This document shows, piece by piece, positions 42,245 through 54,929 of a DNA stretch of 64,000 nt. How positions within the stretch are numbered: the stretch's first letter is position 1; each line of letters starts with the position of its first letter. Source of the stretch: Symbiodinium natans (taxonomy: Eukaryota; Sar; Dinophyceae; Suessiales; Symbiodiniaceae); NCBI GenBank assembly GCA_905221605.1, contig CAJNDS010001990.1, forward strand, positions 32,501 through 96,500, read 5' to 3'. The notes below the pieces were generated by a model. That model searched no databases and was not told the DNA's origin. It saw nothing but the letters and a program-made list of their open reading frames with translations. Made by a program: the position numbers and the translations under genes.

Positions 42245-43790
42245 GCTTCTTTTCAGGTTTCGTAGTCCTAACCGACTGGAGCTCACCAACATCAATGTCG
42301 TGGACGTGGTTGCCGCACATCCTCAGGGCCAAAAACGACAGCACCTCCTTCGCATACTACAGCACCTCCTCATGTCTATGAGCTCCTGAATCAGATCGCC
42401 AACGATGCCGTCCCAACACACCACGCCAAGAAAGACCTAACTTCCAGACAGATCCAGGTGTACAAGCGTCACGTTCAGCGGAAGTTTGGCTTGCGCACCG
42501 GCATCCAAGGTGGTTGGGACACAAGGCAGATGAAGCCCTGCGAGCATGGTTACAAACAGCACGAAAGGGCATCAAAGCCAAAGAAAACCAAGCTCTTGGC
42601 CATTTGCGAGGGCAACCCCAGCAATGAGGATGAGGACGCAAGCCGTGCCAAACCCAATCCGCACTATGTCATCCCTGAGGATGAGGACGACAACCACGCC
42701 AAGCCCAGAACTACAAGGCCGGGAGGGAGGAGTCTGCTTCGTTCAAGCACTAGAAAATCAACACACTCAAGAGCATTGATGCAACAACACGTGCTATCTT
42801 CGATAGTGCCAAACTTGGCTTTCGATGGACTACTTGAAGTACAACTCCTTGTTGGGCCTTCGCATCAGCACGTGCTGCCTTGGACGTCTACAACAACATC
42901 TACATGGCCGACCAGAACGTGGCCGGCAGTTGCTTCAGGGAAGCACACGCATCGGGCATCATGTACGACCTCGCTCTCAATGAGTTCCTAAGCGCAGGCA
43001 TTCCACTGATTTCGTAATCGAGGACGAAATCATCAGCGTTTCGTTGAAGGCGGGCCAGACCTATCTCCACGACAAAGTCTTTCCGCCATCAAGACCATCC
43101 AGTGTCACGGAGCTTGTTCTGGATGGTCACGCCAAAGTCCACGTCAAGTGTGGCGCCGGTGAGATGCGGCATGCAGGTAAGCCGTGGAGGAATGGAAAGC
43201 GGAAGCCGTATGGTTATGGGTGATGTGTGTCTGTAGAACCCAAGTCACAACGTGTTTTAGCTGTGACCTGCTTTGAGAAACCATAAAGAAACCAAGTAAT
43301 CGACGAGGTTGTCACTGGTGTGCCACCAATACCGCAAACTTGACGGGTGGTCGTTGACAGTGCGTGTAGATTTCTTTCCTTCTCGAAGAGCGAAAAGCGG
43401 CTCTCACAAGTTCGCCACTGGTGTGTGGATCACTTCCATGCTCATCCTCGCTCTACTGGCTGCCCTTGCAACCCACACACAGTAAGACGGCTTGGGAAAA
43501 GGTCGACAAACATCAACAACTCTGCAGCAGGGCAAGTGCTCGATTGGTTTAGGCGCTACTCCCGAACACTTAACGAAGCCACGCCCCATTCCTTTAGAGT
43601 CCTTTACTATTGCCGGCTGCACAACTCAGCGGGCAATCAGCGCCTGAACAAGTACCCGCGCAAGAAGCGCCGGCACTCCAAGCCATACATGCGTTCACCA
43701 AAGGCGAAGTCAACGACTAAGGCTCGCCGAAAAAGAGGCCAGCGGCAGCCTCTTCGAAGACCAAGGCATCTTGTTTCATGAAGAAGCCAG
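42245..43790 (+). pseudogene. Decayed KDZ/CxC-like DNA transposase
   Basis: Several broken frames on +: 42250-42388, 42458-42760 (QVYKRHVQRKFGLRTGIQGG), about 43000-43220 (VTELVLDGHAKVHVKCGAGE) and 43347-43781 (VVDSACRF, VDHFHAHPRSTGCPCNP, a Cys-x-Cys, then NNSAAGQVLDWFRRYSRTLN). The DxxCR...DHFH...C-x-C-NP...E/A-Q-x-x-W-x-x-RY order resembles the C-terminal half of Kyakuja/Dileera/Zisupton-type transposases with many stops and frame changes. No telomeric repeat occurs inside. Terminal repeats not found. Confidence 0.5.
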
Positions 43791-44364
43791 CTGCGTCTGA
43801 GTGATCCATCAGCATCTATCATATGCTCAGCTCCACACTCATCAAACACTTCGGGTCGAAGCATATCCTATTCAGCATGTGTAGCTGGCTTCAACCGAAA
43901 GCATATCGTCGACGAGGGGGCCATCGACAAAAGAATCGCAACTAATGTGCTCGTGCACACAGCATTCGAAAAATCATGCACTATGGAAGACGCAGGCTCC
44001 AGGACATTCCGCTCTCCAGAAGATTGCTGCTATGACTACTATGATTTTTGCGAGTATTCTGATTGTTACAATTATAAGATTAGCATGCTTATTTTGATTC
44101 TTATGGCCATTCTGATCATCATGATGACTATGATCATGATGATTATGAGGATAATGATGAGGATGATGATTATTATTATTACTAGATTTTGATGTATGGT
44201 GATTATTAGCCGTATGCCCTAAACCCAAAGGCCAAAGCCAGTAACCCTAAGCCGTCACGCCCGCAGCACCGCTAAGTCCTTGTCCGCAACGAATATCGCC
44301 CTAGAAGCCCCGACGTTTAGGGTTTAGGGTTCAGGGGTTTAGGGTGGGGTTTAGGGTTTAGGGT
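43791..44364. other. Spacer with AT-rich simple repeat
   Basis: GAT/ATT-type simple repeat at 44030-44195, then TTTAGGG stretches at 44310-44365. Nothing else seen. Confidence 0.6.
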
Positions 44365-44476
44365 TTAGGGCCAACACCGCGGAGGAGGATGATGGCGAAG
44401 CAGCGGAAGGTGCCGCGGGGGCCAAGAAGAAAAAGAAGAAGAAGAAGGCGCCAAGCCCGACGCCTTGGGAGCAGTT
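44365..44476 (+). CDS. Terminal exon with polylysine tract, unknown gene
   Basis: Reads NTAEEDDGEAAEGAAGA, eight Lys, then APSPTPWEQLA and TAA (44474). An acidic then polybasic tail is typical of nucleolar or ribosome-associated proteins, but no family is assigned. Preceded by TTTAGGG repeat, followed by GTAAGG and a TTTAGGG block. Confidence 0.4.
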
Positions 44477-45005
44477 GGCCTAAGTAAGGGGTTTAGGGTT
44501 TAGGGTTTAGGTCAGTTTCGGGCTTCGGTTAGGGTTTACGGTTTCTACTGTCGTAACCGAAAGGGACTCTGGACTCTGGACCCTCTGAACCCTCGGCTCA
44601 ACACCAGCTCCCTAAACTACACATTGGCATCCTGAATCCGAAGCCCTGAACCCTACACCCTAAACCCAAAACTTTGAACCCTAAACCCTAAACTCTGGAC
44701 CCTGAACCCTCAACCCTTAATTAACCCTCTTACCCGCAATGCCGGTTTTTTCGAGCTCGGCTGACAGACAGAGCCCTGACAGAATTCCGCCACGTCCATA
44801 GAGCGTTCATGTTGGGGTTCAGTACATGTGGCAGCGCGGTGTCGGGTTTTGGGTACAGGCCTCAGGGCTTAGGGTTTGGGGTGTAGTGTTTAGGGTGTGT
44901 AGGGTGGTGTAGGGTGTAGGACTCAGGGATGTTGGGCTTACGGTGTTTTCAAGCGTTTGTTGATGGATTCGCAAGACCTCACGGGCAGAAGCGCATAAGA
45001 GAGCC

Positions 45006-48000
45006 ATGGCGCCCTTTGCCTACCTGGATAAGGCTGATGCAGACGAGGCTGGATGGTACGTCGCATGTAATAAACTTGGGACCTTTTTTTGTTGCCTAAA
45101 CCCTAAACCCTAAACCCTAAACCCTAAACCCTAAACCCTAAACCCTAAACCCTAAACCCCTCAAGCTTAAGCTTACGGCTGCCTTTGTGGGAGCGGTGAA
45201 TGTAGATACTACCAAAGGGTTGTTTAGGAGAGTTCGTATGGACCGCTCCTCCGCTCCCCTGAGAGCAAGCAAGGAACCCACGCTTCCTGGTGTACTTTGC
45301 ACTGTCAGCTGCTGTTGTTTGTCAATGGGAAAACAGGAAATTCGGGGATACCTAACAAACACTCTCAACCAGACGCGCCCGAAGTCCGGCAACCCTACCC
45401 CCACATTCACAGGTCACAAAGAAAGTACAATCGTCCGAAGCTCCAAAAATCTTACGCCGAAGGTCCAAACGCAGAACCCTACATGAAGATCAAAGCCCTG
45501 AACCCCGAACGCTAGACCCTAACCCTAAACCCCGAACCCTGAACCCTAAACCCTAGCCCTAAACCCCAAACCCCCTAGCGGTCCTTCGCAGGGCGTGGAG
45601 GTCTCGGAGGATGGCCTCAGCGCGTCCTGCAGTGCCGACGATGCCTGGCTGGGACTCCGTGGTCGTCCGGGCGTGCTGAAGGGTTGCCTTGCAGCATGGG
45701 GGTTTAGGGTTTAGGGTTTAGGGTTTAGGGTTTAGGGTTTAGGGTTTAGGGTTAGGGATTAGGGTTTAAGGCTTAGGGTTTAGGGTTTCAAGTTTAGGGT
45801 TTAGGGTTTAGGGGGCTTAGGGTTCAGGGTTGAATTAGGGGAGAATGGGCTTGGGATGTTACAAAGGGCTAAGGATTTTATAATGGGGTTTATAGGTGTC
45901 TACAATGATAACCATACTGGGTGTGTGGGTGTCTAGGGTTTGGACATAGAACTACCGAACACTCGAGGGAAGGCCCATAAGCGCCCCCCCCCCCCAAAAA
46001 AAAAAAACAAAAAAAAAAAAAAAAAAAAACAACAACATTAGGAACGCCCCAGGCCACTGAATCTCCAAACGCGAGCACAAGCCTCGCTGACAGGAGGGGA
46101 CGGGGGGGGGGGGATGGGGTTGGGGGGCTGAACGTTGGCATCACGTACTGCGGCGCTTCTAGGAGGGATCCGTCTGAGGCGCCTACCAGTACGAGGTGGA
46201 GTTGCAGAACCTTAGGAGTACTTGGAAATAGTTTTTAATTTTTTGGGTTCGATAATTCCTAAGAAACAGCACAACTTATAGTTTTTGCTGGGGTTCCGGG
46301 TTCAGTGTAGGAACGACTGCTTGCTTCGTCTGGGATGGGCCGCGGCCGCAGGGCGGCGGGCCCTTGGCACGGACGAGCGTTCGTTTGGCTTCGGGGGCAC
46401 CGGCATGAAATCCAATGCCGGCCGCTTCGAGCCGCCTGGCTCAGATGTGGTCCTTATAGGGAAGCCCGGCTTTTTGGGGTTCCAAGGGTAGGTTCATGTA
46501 GGTTCACGGGCCCTTAATATGGTCCCCGACCTCCCTTAAAGGGTTCTGAGGCAGGCCCTTAATTTCCACAGCCATGCAACCACCCTTAGAGCCTTAGAGG
46601 GGTACGAAGCCCAAAGCTCCGCACGGTACCCTACACCACCCTAAACCCTAAACCCTAAACCCTAAACCCTAAACCCTAAACCCTAAACCCTAAACCCTAA
46701 GCCCTAAGCCCTAAGCCCTAAACCCTAAACCCTAAACCCTAGACCCTAGACCCTAGACCCTAGACCCTAAACCCTAAACCCTAAACCCTAAACCAAGGAA
46801 ATATGGCGAGATGTTCGAGGGACTGCCAGGCGCCGTGATCACCTGCCTGCTGGACAGACGGGAGCCGCGACGTCACACGATCAGCGGCTCGTTCTACACG
46901 TGCGTGGCACAACTTGTTGTCCTTCATTCCTAGGTAGGATAGGGGGGACCCTTAAAAGGGAACCCCTTCTGAACCCTCTTCTGGCTCTCTTAACCAGGGA
47001 CCTTATTCAGAGGGTCTTTATCCCCAAGGGTCCCCCTAATCCTATCCCCTACTCATAAGCTGCGAGTTACTTGCAACATGCATTGCGCGTTTGAGATTTA
47101 TGTTCATTGTAGTGTGTGCGCGAGAGAGAGAGTGCGTTATACTTAGATACTTAGAATCATGCATTGAAATTTTAGCGTGTATTTCTGAAGTTATAATGCT
47201 TATGAGCTAGTAATAAAGTGTATCTTTCGCACGCACGTCTGTTTAATGAGATCCACCGCTCAAATCAAGTTTTTCGTACAGTCACCTCGTCGAGTCGGGT
47301 TTCTTTTGAACACTCGTCCCCCCTCTAAGAGAAACCAGAGCCCTGAGGCTACTGCCTGAATGGCAAGAACCTGGGAGTCGCTTTCCGGCTGCCCCCTTGG
47401 CTGGCGGAAGTTCCGCTGTACCCGGCCGTGTGTGGACGCGAGGAGCCTTGCAGACGCACGTAGGAGGCGATGAGCACCTAGACCCCTCAACCTCGAGAAC
47501 TCTAAAAACCTAAGAGGCGCAAGAGCCCTAAGAGCCCTAAGAGCCCTAAGAGCCCGAAGAACCCCAAGAACCCTTGGAATCCTAAGAGCCCCAAGAACCC
47601 TAAGAACCAACCCTCAGCCCCTTAACCCCTCAACCCTCAGCCCTTAACCTTCATCCCTTAGCCCTAAGCCCAAACCCCAACCCCAAACCCCTGAGCCCGA
47701 ACCCTGACCTAAACACCCGAAACCACAGCCCTCTGAGTGCCCTTTGCAGTTTGGGGCTTCTGAGAAAGGGATCCTACTATCTGGGGGTCTATAGTAAGGG
47801 TCCCGTAGCATTTGTAGCCCTAAGCCCGCATTCATCCCTACACCCAAAACCCTAAATCCCCTAAACCCTAAACCCCATAAACCCTAAACCCTAAACCCTA
47901 AACCCCATAAACCCATAAACCCATAAACCCATAAACCCATAAACCCTAAACCCTAAACCCTAAACCCTAAACCCTAAACCCTAAACCCTAAACCCTAAAC

Positions 48001-49830
48001 CCTAAACCCTAAACCCTAAACCCTAAACCCTAAACCCTAAACCCTAAACCCTAAACGCCAGGACTGGAAGGCGGCCTGCCGCTTCCGGGACCTCCGCTTC
48101 CCGCACGGGGGCTACCGAGACTTGGACGAGGCAGGCTTGGGGAGTTCAAGGTTCAGGGTTCAGGTTTAGGGTTTAGGGTTTAGGGTTTAGGGCAAGGGTT
48201 TAGGGTTTAGGGTTTAGGGTTTAGGGTTTAGGGTTCAGGGTTTAGGGTTTAGGGAGTATCTTGAGGGTGTGGGGGCTTGGTGGGAGTAGCTCCACGGAGG
48301 TTGCCCAGGTTGGACGGATTCCCAGCCCTGTGAGATCCGGCTCTCCCTTTGGGTGGCTGTCCAGATTATGATCCCTTTTGGGGTACCCTAAATACTAGGT
48401 GCCGTATTATGATAGGGATCCAAAAAGGGACCATAATTTTGACAACCACCCACTTCTTGGTTCGGTATTTCTTTGCAATGCAGGAGTTCGTCTGGGGATG
48501 TGCCGAAGTATCTCCGACCATGAATGCTGCCTGCTTTCAAAGCTGCGATGTCCAACCGACCATACATTGTCCATTTTTAAACTGTCTCATTCTGATGACT
48601 GATGACAAGACAATGAGTACGATCAGTTCCCCACAGCAAGCAACCCTAAACCCCATGCACCCTATAAAGTCCCACAATCCCGATAAGCCCGAAAAAAGTC
48701 CCCATAAACCCTGTAAAGCCTATAAACCCTATATACACCCTCTAAACCCTGCAAACCCTGTAAGCCCTCTAAACCTTGAAATGCCCTGTAAGTAAAGGCC
48801 TGCAGCCAGCACGTGGTCACCGACGACAACGCCGTGGACGCCGCCAGCGCCGCCGCGGCGGTTTTCGCTGCGGCGCCCTTCGTCGAGGAGCGATTGAAGG
48901 GCCCCCTTAAAGGGTCTCAGGATCTAGAGAGGGATCAGCCACACCGTTGGGGTCTTGTAGGGTTTGTAGAGTGTTTAGAGCGTTTGGGGCGTTTACGGCT
49001 TCCACTGCTTTTGGGGGCTTATAGGGTTTAGATGGTGTAGAGGGTTTAGGCTTAGGGATGTAAGGTTCAGAGTTTCAGAGTCTAGGGCCTATGGATTTCC
49101 GTGTCTCACGGCCCTTCGGTTACACCCTAGCCCTAAACCCTAAACCCTAAACCCTAACCCCGAACCCCTAACCCCTAACCCCTAACCCCTAACCGCTAAC
49201 CCCTAAACCCTAAACCCTAAACCCTAAACCCTGGACGCGCAGACGCCCCCACGACTCGTCGAGGAGCGGGAGCTCCGGCAGCTCGACGTACCGGATGAGA
49301 ACCTCATTGAGCTGCGCAGTGAGTCAGAGGTGCCTGCGGGACCAAACGAACCCCAAAACTGGGGGTCAAATACCCTACGAGTACTCCTCCTCCTGCCGGT
49401 CTCGGATCACCTAGTGAAGCAGCATTTGCTCTGGAATTGGGTGCAGAAGCGGTTTTGGTAAATGCTTCAAGAGCGAAAGCCAAAAATCATAAGTTTTGTA
49501 CTATGACCAAAACTAAATTTACAACATTTTAGCGGAAATAGAATCCTTTGCCTACTTCAATCAATACCTATACAATTGATTGATTTTAAAACTCCAGAAA
49601 CTTATGCAAACTTTTTTTTGCAAACGGATGAGAATTTTTGCAATCACTATTTGTTCTCTGCTCCTACTCCTACAACAACAGTTCTTATTCAGCTATATGG
49701 AAAAACCCTAAACCCCCTTCTGGTCATATTAGCTATATGGAAAAGCCATAAACCCCCTTCGGGTTCATGTAGTCCCCAAGGTGCCGATAAGCAGCCAAGA
49801 GCTGAAGACCTGGCTCGTGCAGGCAAGCGC
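45006..49830 (+). CDS. SPRY-domain protein, DDX1-type
   Basis: Exons: 45006-45055 (MAPFAYLDKADADEAGW), 45591-45690 (GVEVSEDGLSASCSADDAWL), about 46179-46214 (AYQYEVELQN), 46311-46430 (RLGWA...LGTDERSFGFGGTGMKS), 46799-46905 (KYGEMFEGLPGAVITCLLD), 47348-47443 (CLNGKNLGVAFRLPPW, LYPAVCGRE), 48062-48133 (FRDLRFPHGGYRDLDEA), about 48800-48900, 49240-49329, 49781-49830. The order and motifs follow the SPRY domain of DDX1/hnRNP U-type RNA-binding proteins (beta-sandwich for protein binding). I see no DEAD-box helicase motifs before or after it, so it may be a SPRY-only protein or continue into the exons at 50.6 kb. Confidence 0.72.
45092..45165. repeat. Telomeric array (CCCTAAA)n
   Basis: About ten units in intron 1 of the SPRY gene; TTTAGGG array at 45700-45815 begins right after exon 2. 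Confidence 0.92.
46215..46310. mobile_element. Introner, family F, copy 1
   Basis: Left AGTACTTGGAAATAGTTTTT, middle TTCCTAAGAAACAGC, right GGGTTCCGGGTTCAGTGTAG. The RPL4 intron at 63218-63365 shares all three motifs. Confidence 0.75.
46635..46795. repeat. Telomeric array with CCCTAGA block
   Basis: CCCTAAA units, three CCCTAAG, four CCCTAGA, then CCCTAAA up to the next exon. Confidence 0.93.
46927..47050. mobile_element. Introner-like hairpin, family G
   Basis: Left GGATAGGGGGGACCCTTAAA, right GGGTCCCCCTAATCCTATCC; arms inverted. Confidence 0.6.
47860..48058. repeat. Telomeric array (CCCTAAA)n with CCCATAAA block
   Basis: About 25 units ending 3 bases before the CCAG acceptor of the next SPRY exon; five CCCATAAA units form one block. 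Confidence 0.95.
48150..48258. repeat. TTTAGGG array after a SPRY exon
   Basis: Starts about 20 bases after the exon end; opposite orientation to the array upstream of the same exon. Confidence 0.93.
48351..48451. mobile_element. Introner-like hairpin, family J
   Basis: Left GGGTGGCTGTCCAGATTATG, right CATAATTTTGACAACCACCC, inverted arms of about 30 bp. Confidence 0.65.
49330..49780. mobile_element. Introner, family B, copy 5 with AT-rich insert
   Basis: GT-AG intron starting GTGCCTGCGGGACCAAACGA and ending GGTTCATGTAGTCCCCAAG; AGGTGCC is repeated at both junctions. The middle 250 bp are AT-rich and unlike other copies. Confidence 0.75.
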
Positions 49831-50216
49831 CGGCGGGCCGGGGGGGGGGGGTCGAGTTCCAGTGGCTCGGTGGGTTTAGGGTTTAGGGTTTATAGGGTTT
49901 ATGCGGTTTACAGGGTTTATGGGGTTTAGGGTTCATAGGGTTTATACGGGTTCGGGGTTTAGGGCTAATTCCAGAAAAATATTTCGGAGGTTTTTTTTGG
50001 GGTCCACGCCTGCGCACCCTATTTTCGGTGCCCGAAGCCCCTGCGCCCCTCAACCCCAAAACGTTTATCCTTAGGATCTAGTACAAAAGGGGTCCGAAGA
50101 GGGCACGTGCTTGAGCTAGCTCTCCATGTGCAAGGCCAGAGAGGGTGCTTTTCAAGAGCTGCGCGGAAGTATTTTAGCTCAGGGGTTTACGGTTTAGGGT
50201 GCCTCAACCCTAGACC

Positions 50217-50248
<32 letters not shown>

Positions 50249-50589
50249 ACCCTAGACCCTAAACCCTAAACCCTCAACCCTCAACCCTAGAGCCCTAATG
50301 GCTTGGCCCCCTTGGATTGCTTTGCAAGACCCAAAGAGCCCAATACCCCTTAATGAAGCAATAGACCTTAAAATCAAATTAAGGATCCCTACATAAGTGA
50401 AGGTATATTCCTTAGCTCAGGAGATTTTGTGCTCTTTGGGGACTTGGGGCCTTAAGGGTGGCCCGAGCGATGGCGTCGGTGCCTTCTCTTACGGTTGAGG
50501 GGTTAGGGTTTGGGGTATAGGGTTTAGGGTTAAGGGTTTAAGGTTTAGGGTTTAGGGTTAGAGTTTAGGGTGAACCCTAGACCTTCTTA

Positions 50590-53500
50590 TTGTCCGACGT
50601 GGGAGAAGACGACGCACAGGAGTACGGCATCAGCAGCGCCGACTTCCATGCCGAGTATTCGGACAGCAGCTGGGACTCCGACTTGCACGCTTTCTGCCTG
50701 TTTAGGGTTTAGGGTTTAGGGTTTAGGATTTAGGGTTTAGGGTTTAGGGTTTAGGGTGTCATCAGGGTTTAGCTAGGGTTTAGGTTTTAGGGCTTAGGGT
50801 CCACTTAACCCCAAAACTCACATGTTTTCCTAAAGCCTAACACCGATACGCGGACAAACACACAGAGCTTTCCCCTTCCATTCCGAAGTCAGTTCAGTGG
50901 ACCCTCATTCCTAAACCCGAAGCCCTTAAACCCCAAACCCTACACCCTACACCCTACACCCTACACCCTACACCCTAAACCCTAAACCCTAAACCATAAA
51001 CCCTAAACCAACCCGAGGCAAATGCATGGCTGTGCTGGCTTTCCCGAGCCATCGGGTCTCCCGCAGCATGGTGAACGCGCCTCCTCCGAGGATGGTGGTC
51101 CGGCTGAAGCCGCCGAGATGGCAAGGGGTTTAGGGTTTAGGGTTTAGGGTTTAGGGTTTAGGGTTTAGGGTTTAGGGAAGCTCATTTAGAGTGTTTGTTG
51201 TGGTTTTGCTGATGCACCAGTGCTAACTACAGTAACTGCGCCGCCACCACCACCACGATGTTGATGATGACTTCGAAGATATGTTTATTAGTAGAACCCT
51301 TGGCTTGCTCTCTGTGCTCTTGCCGCTATACTCCCTCTTGGACGTGATTGTGCACGGCTGCTCCTGCTGTTCCCATCATCGCTATGATGACGACATGTAT
51401 CCTGTTCGAGGCGGTCGATTCCAGGCATTCCCGTTTTTGGCTCAGAGTTCCCAGAACCCTAAGCCGCTTAACGTCTTAGGGTAGTTATATTATGGTCCCT
51501 CAGTATGGGCCCTCAAGAGGGGACCCCTACTTTTTTACCCGTTATGTACCCCAAGGGCCCTTTGGCTTGAGCCATCCAAGGCCGGACTTCAGTGACGAGG
51601 CGAAGGCGATGCTGGCCGTGCATCGGCCGCACAAGGGTGCCACGACGGACGCCGTGGCGCGGCGCCTCATTGCAGGCCCGGGCGGGAGGGGTTTAGGGTT
51701 TAGGGTTTAGGGGTTAGGGGTTTAGGGTTCATAGGGGGCTAGGAGTACAAAGGTCGACTCTCAACTCCCTAGGCTTGGGCAGGCCAGGCGCGGGGCATGC
51801 ATCATCCAAAACTCTACACCCTACACCCTAGACCCTACATCCTAAACCCTAAGCCCTAAACCCTAGACCCTACATAAACCCTAAACCCTAAACCCTAAAC
51901 CCTATACCCTAAACCCTAAACCCCTAAACCCCTAAACCCTACACCCTAAACCCTAAACCCTCCTAAACCCTAAACCCTGCCAGCTGCCGTGGGGCCATCA
52001 GGTGCCCTGGACGGAGACACCGTCATCACCAAGGATCAGCTTCGGCAGATCCGGGCCAAGAAGCTGCCATCAGCCGCAGATTCAGGCCATTATGGGGCCC
52101 TTTTTTCAGATCCGTAGGTAGGCCCCTGGGATACTTCAAAATTTCTCATTGGGTTTAAGAGGATCATATTTAGGATTTTTTCAAGAGGGTCTTCAGGACC
52201 ATCCTAGATCCTCAAAAGGGAATAGAAGGGGCCACTTAGGAGCCTCTGAAGGGGACCTCTTAGGGGGTGCATGCTTAAAGGGGTCTGAGTAGAAACCCTA
52301 AGCCCCAAACCCAAACTTCCTAGACCCAAAACCCTCGACCCTAAACCCTAAACCCTAAACCCCTCAACCCCTCAAACCCCTCAAACCCCAAAACCCTAAA
52401 CCCTAAACCCTAAACCCTAAACCCTGAACCCTAAACCCTAAACCCTAACTCCCTTGAGGCTACGAGGCCAAGCGGGAGCCGCCGCCCGCGCCACCGATGC
52501 CCTCCCTGGAGTCCTCCTCCGACTCTTGCACCCGCAGACTGGCAACCCCTCGTTCCCTTGAACGGTCTAAGGGGTCATATGTACATATATATGTCTATAT
52601 ATATATATTATCTATTTATTTATTTATTTTTTTGTTTGTTTTTTTATTTGTTTATTTATGTGTTTAAGTTTTTTTTATACACACATATATATATATACAC
52701 ATATATATATACATATCTATAGATATTTCTTTATATCTAGAAGTATATGTATATATATATATATCTGTACAAACATCATATAGTGTATGTACATATGTAT
52801 GCATAGTAGCAGGGCATCCTTCTTCGCAAGTCCTCTTCTCCCCCCCCCCCCCCTTCTTTCGGATTCCTCGGTTCTGCGCTGGGGGAGTTGAGGACTCCGA
52901 GTCGCCCAGCTCCTTCAAAGCCGCCAAGAGCGAGGCGCCCGTCGCCTTGGGGAGGGGGGGGGGTAGGTTTGGGGAGGTTTGGGGAGGTTTGGGGAGGTTT
53001 GGGGAGGTTTCGGGTTTAGAGTTTAGGGCTTGGGTTTAGTTAAGGTTCAGGGTTTAGGGTTTAGGCTTTAGAGTTTAGAGTTTAGGGGTTTGGGGATAAG
53101 GGCGGTTGAGGAGGTTGAGGGTGAGTTTGAGGAGGGTTCAGGGTTTAGGGATTTTTTGTGGCTTAGGGTCGGGAGTCGGAGTTTGCGGGTTTAGAAGTGT
53201 GTACGCATATTGTAATAGGTTTGGGTACCACGACAATTTTTGTGTGCTGGATGATCTCTTTAGGGGAGTTTGGGGGTTTTGAGAGCTCAGGGGTCTAGGG
53301 CTCTGGGCTTATAAGGCTTTTTCGGGCTTAGAGGGCTTATCAGACTGACAGGGACTATAGAGATTATAGGGATTGTAAGGATTCGAGGGCGTAATTATAG
53401 GGAATTTTCGGTCTTAGAGGGCTTATGGGGTTCAGGGTATATAGGTATCGCGGCTCTGCCTTGAACCAGCCGCATTCCCCCCTTTATTTTTTAGGGTTGA

Positions 53501-54929
53501 GGTTCTCTGATAGCCCCCTTTAAGCAGAGAAGGGGCACCGATGTGGTTCCTAGGTTACTCTTGGGGTGTAGTGTAGCTTAGGATCCCAAGCCGACTTCTC
53601 TGTTGGTCGCCTCTTATGACAAAGCAAGCGGGCTCATTTTTGGGGTTCTTATCCAGATAGGCTTTCGATCACGGGGAGAGACGGAACCCTAAACCCTAAA
53701 CCCTATACCCTAAACCCTAAACCCTAAACCCTGAACCCTAAACCCGAAACCCTAAACCCTAAACCCGAAACCCTAAACCCGAAACCCTAATCCCTAAACC
53801 CTAAACTCTAACCCCTAAACCCTAAACCCTAAACCCAGGAGATCGCGAAGGAATCGCCGCCAGCGAAGCGGCCGCTGCCAGAAAGGCGGAAGCCCAGAGA
53901 GCCAGGGCTGGAGACTACCTGGGACAGTCTTTACCTACATGAGGGTTTAGGGTTTAGGGTTTAGGGTTTAGGGTTTAGGGTTTAGGGTTCAGGGTTTAGG
54001 GTTTAGGGTTTATAAGGCTACAGTCTTATGGGTTATACCCTACTAATTTAGGGTAGTTGCTACTAACCTGCAGGTAAATAGAGTCCCAGGTAGGGTTTCA
54101 GAGGTTTAGTAATGGCTGGGCTTTGGTAAGGGCTTTTTGAGTTTTGGGGGTTTCGCGCTTCAGGTCCTTCATGTTGCGTTTTCGTTGGGGGGTGGCCCCC
54201 CTAAACCCCCTACACCCTCTAAACCCATTTATATAAGCCCCTAAAACCCCTTCAAAACCCTTCAAACCCCTAAACCCTTTGAACCCTTAGAACCCTTCAA
54301 GCCCTTTAAGCCCCAAACGCCAAACCCTCGGAGGGAGCAGGGTCTCGGGCACCTGACGGCAGGCAGCCAGACACCCGGCCGAAGGACGTGGGCTGGCATT
54401 CGGGGTTCAAGGATTGTCGAGGTTTGGGACTCTAGGGGCTTTAGGGGCTTTAGGGGCTTTAGGGGTTGTTTTTTCGGGGTTGCTTAGGGGTTTAGGGTTT
54501 TTTTCGGCGCCTGGGCTTGCAGTTTCTTGAGGAGGGCCCCCCAAAACCGCCAAAGCCGTTTGCCTTCACCCTCAGCCCAACGTTTCGCTGTGTCCCAGAG
54601 TAGACCCTTGTTTCCTTTTCTTAGGGTTGAGGTTCCATTATAAGCCCTTATAAGCCCCTTGAAGCCGAGGAAGGGCGCCCTTTTTGTTCCTAGGTTCCTC
54701 TTGGGAAGACCTAAACCCTAACCCCTAAACCCTAAACCCCTCAACCCCTCAAACCCCAAACCCAAAACCCTAAACCCTAAACCCTGAACCCTAAACCCAT
54801 AAACCCTAAACCCTGAACCGTCAGCGGAATGGTTTCTTGGAGGACATCAAGTCTAACCCTGGTGGCAGCCGCCTCCTGCAGGGAGCTTTGCGTGGTGTCG
54901 TCGGCGCGCCTCCTGGCTGGTTGAGTTAA
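50590..54929 (+). CDS. Multi-exon gene of unknown function
   Basis: Exon-like segments: 50590-50700 (DDAQEYGISSADFHAEYSD), 51066-51125 (MVNAPPPRMVVRLKPPRW), 51581-51675 (DEAKAMLAVHRPHKGATTD), 51984-52084 (DGDTVITKDQLRQIRAKKLP), 52459-52550 (YEAKREPPPAPPMPSLESSS), 52884-52950 (EDSESPSSFKAAKSEAPVA), 53839-53921 (EIAKESPPAKRPLPERRKP), 54831-54929 (RNGFLEDIKSNPGGSRLLQG, stop TAA). Much of it is Pro/Ser/charged and probably disordered. The 50590 exon may belong to the SPRY gene upstream. TTTAGGG arrays follow and CCCTAAA arrays precede most of these exons. Confidence 0.4.
51676..51983. repeat. Intron bracketed by inverted telomeric arrays
   Basis: Starts GGCCCGGGCGGGAGGGGTTT with TTTAGGG units, ends with CCCTAAA units and TGCCAG. 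Confidence 0.85.
52114..52206. mobile_element. Introner-like element, family I, copy 2
   Basis: GTAGGTAGGCCCCTGGGATA at the left, GGACCATCCTAG at the right, TTGGGTTTAAGAGGATCA in the middle, matching the phospholipase intron at 31344-31472. Confidence 0.7.
52575..52810. repeat. AT-rich simple repeat
   Basis: (TA)n, (TATT)n and poly-T stretches in an intron; a 15-C run follows at 52839. Confidence 0.93.
53681..54010. repeat. Exon at 53839 flanked by opposite telomeric arrays
   Basis: CCCTAAA/CCCGAAA array 53681-53835 ends on the acceptor; TTTAGGG array 53944-54010 starts 20 bases after the exon. Confidence 0.9.

Noticed and set aside
44365-44476. The polylysine exon as the N-terminus of METAP2, which is polylysine-rich in animals
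   Set aside because: It ends in a stop and is separated from the METAP2 exons by the SPRY gene and others on the same strand (12 kb).
51435-51450. Possible relic dinoflagellate spliced-leader sequence (TTTTTGGCTCAGAG); similar at 22170 and 39350
   Set aside because: Only about 10-11 bases match the 22-base leader as I recall it and the flanks differ; too weak to claim a retroposed gene.
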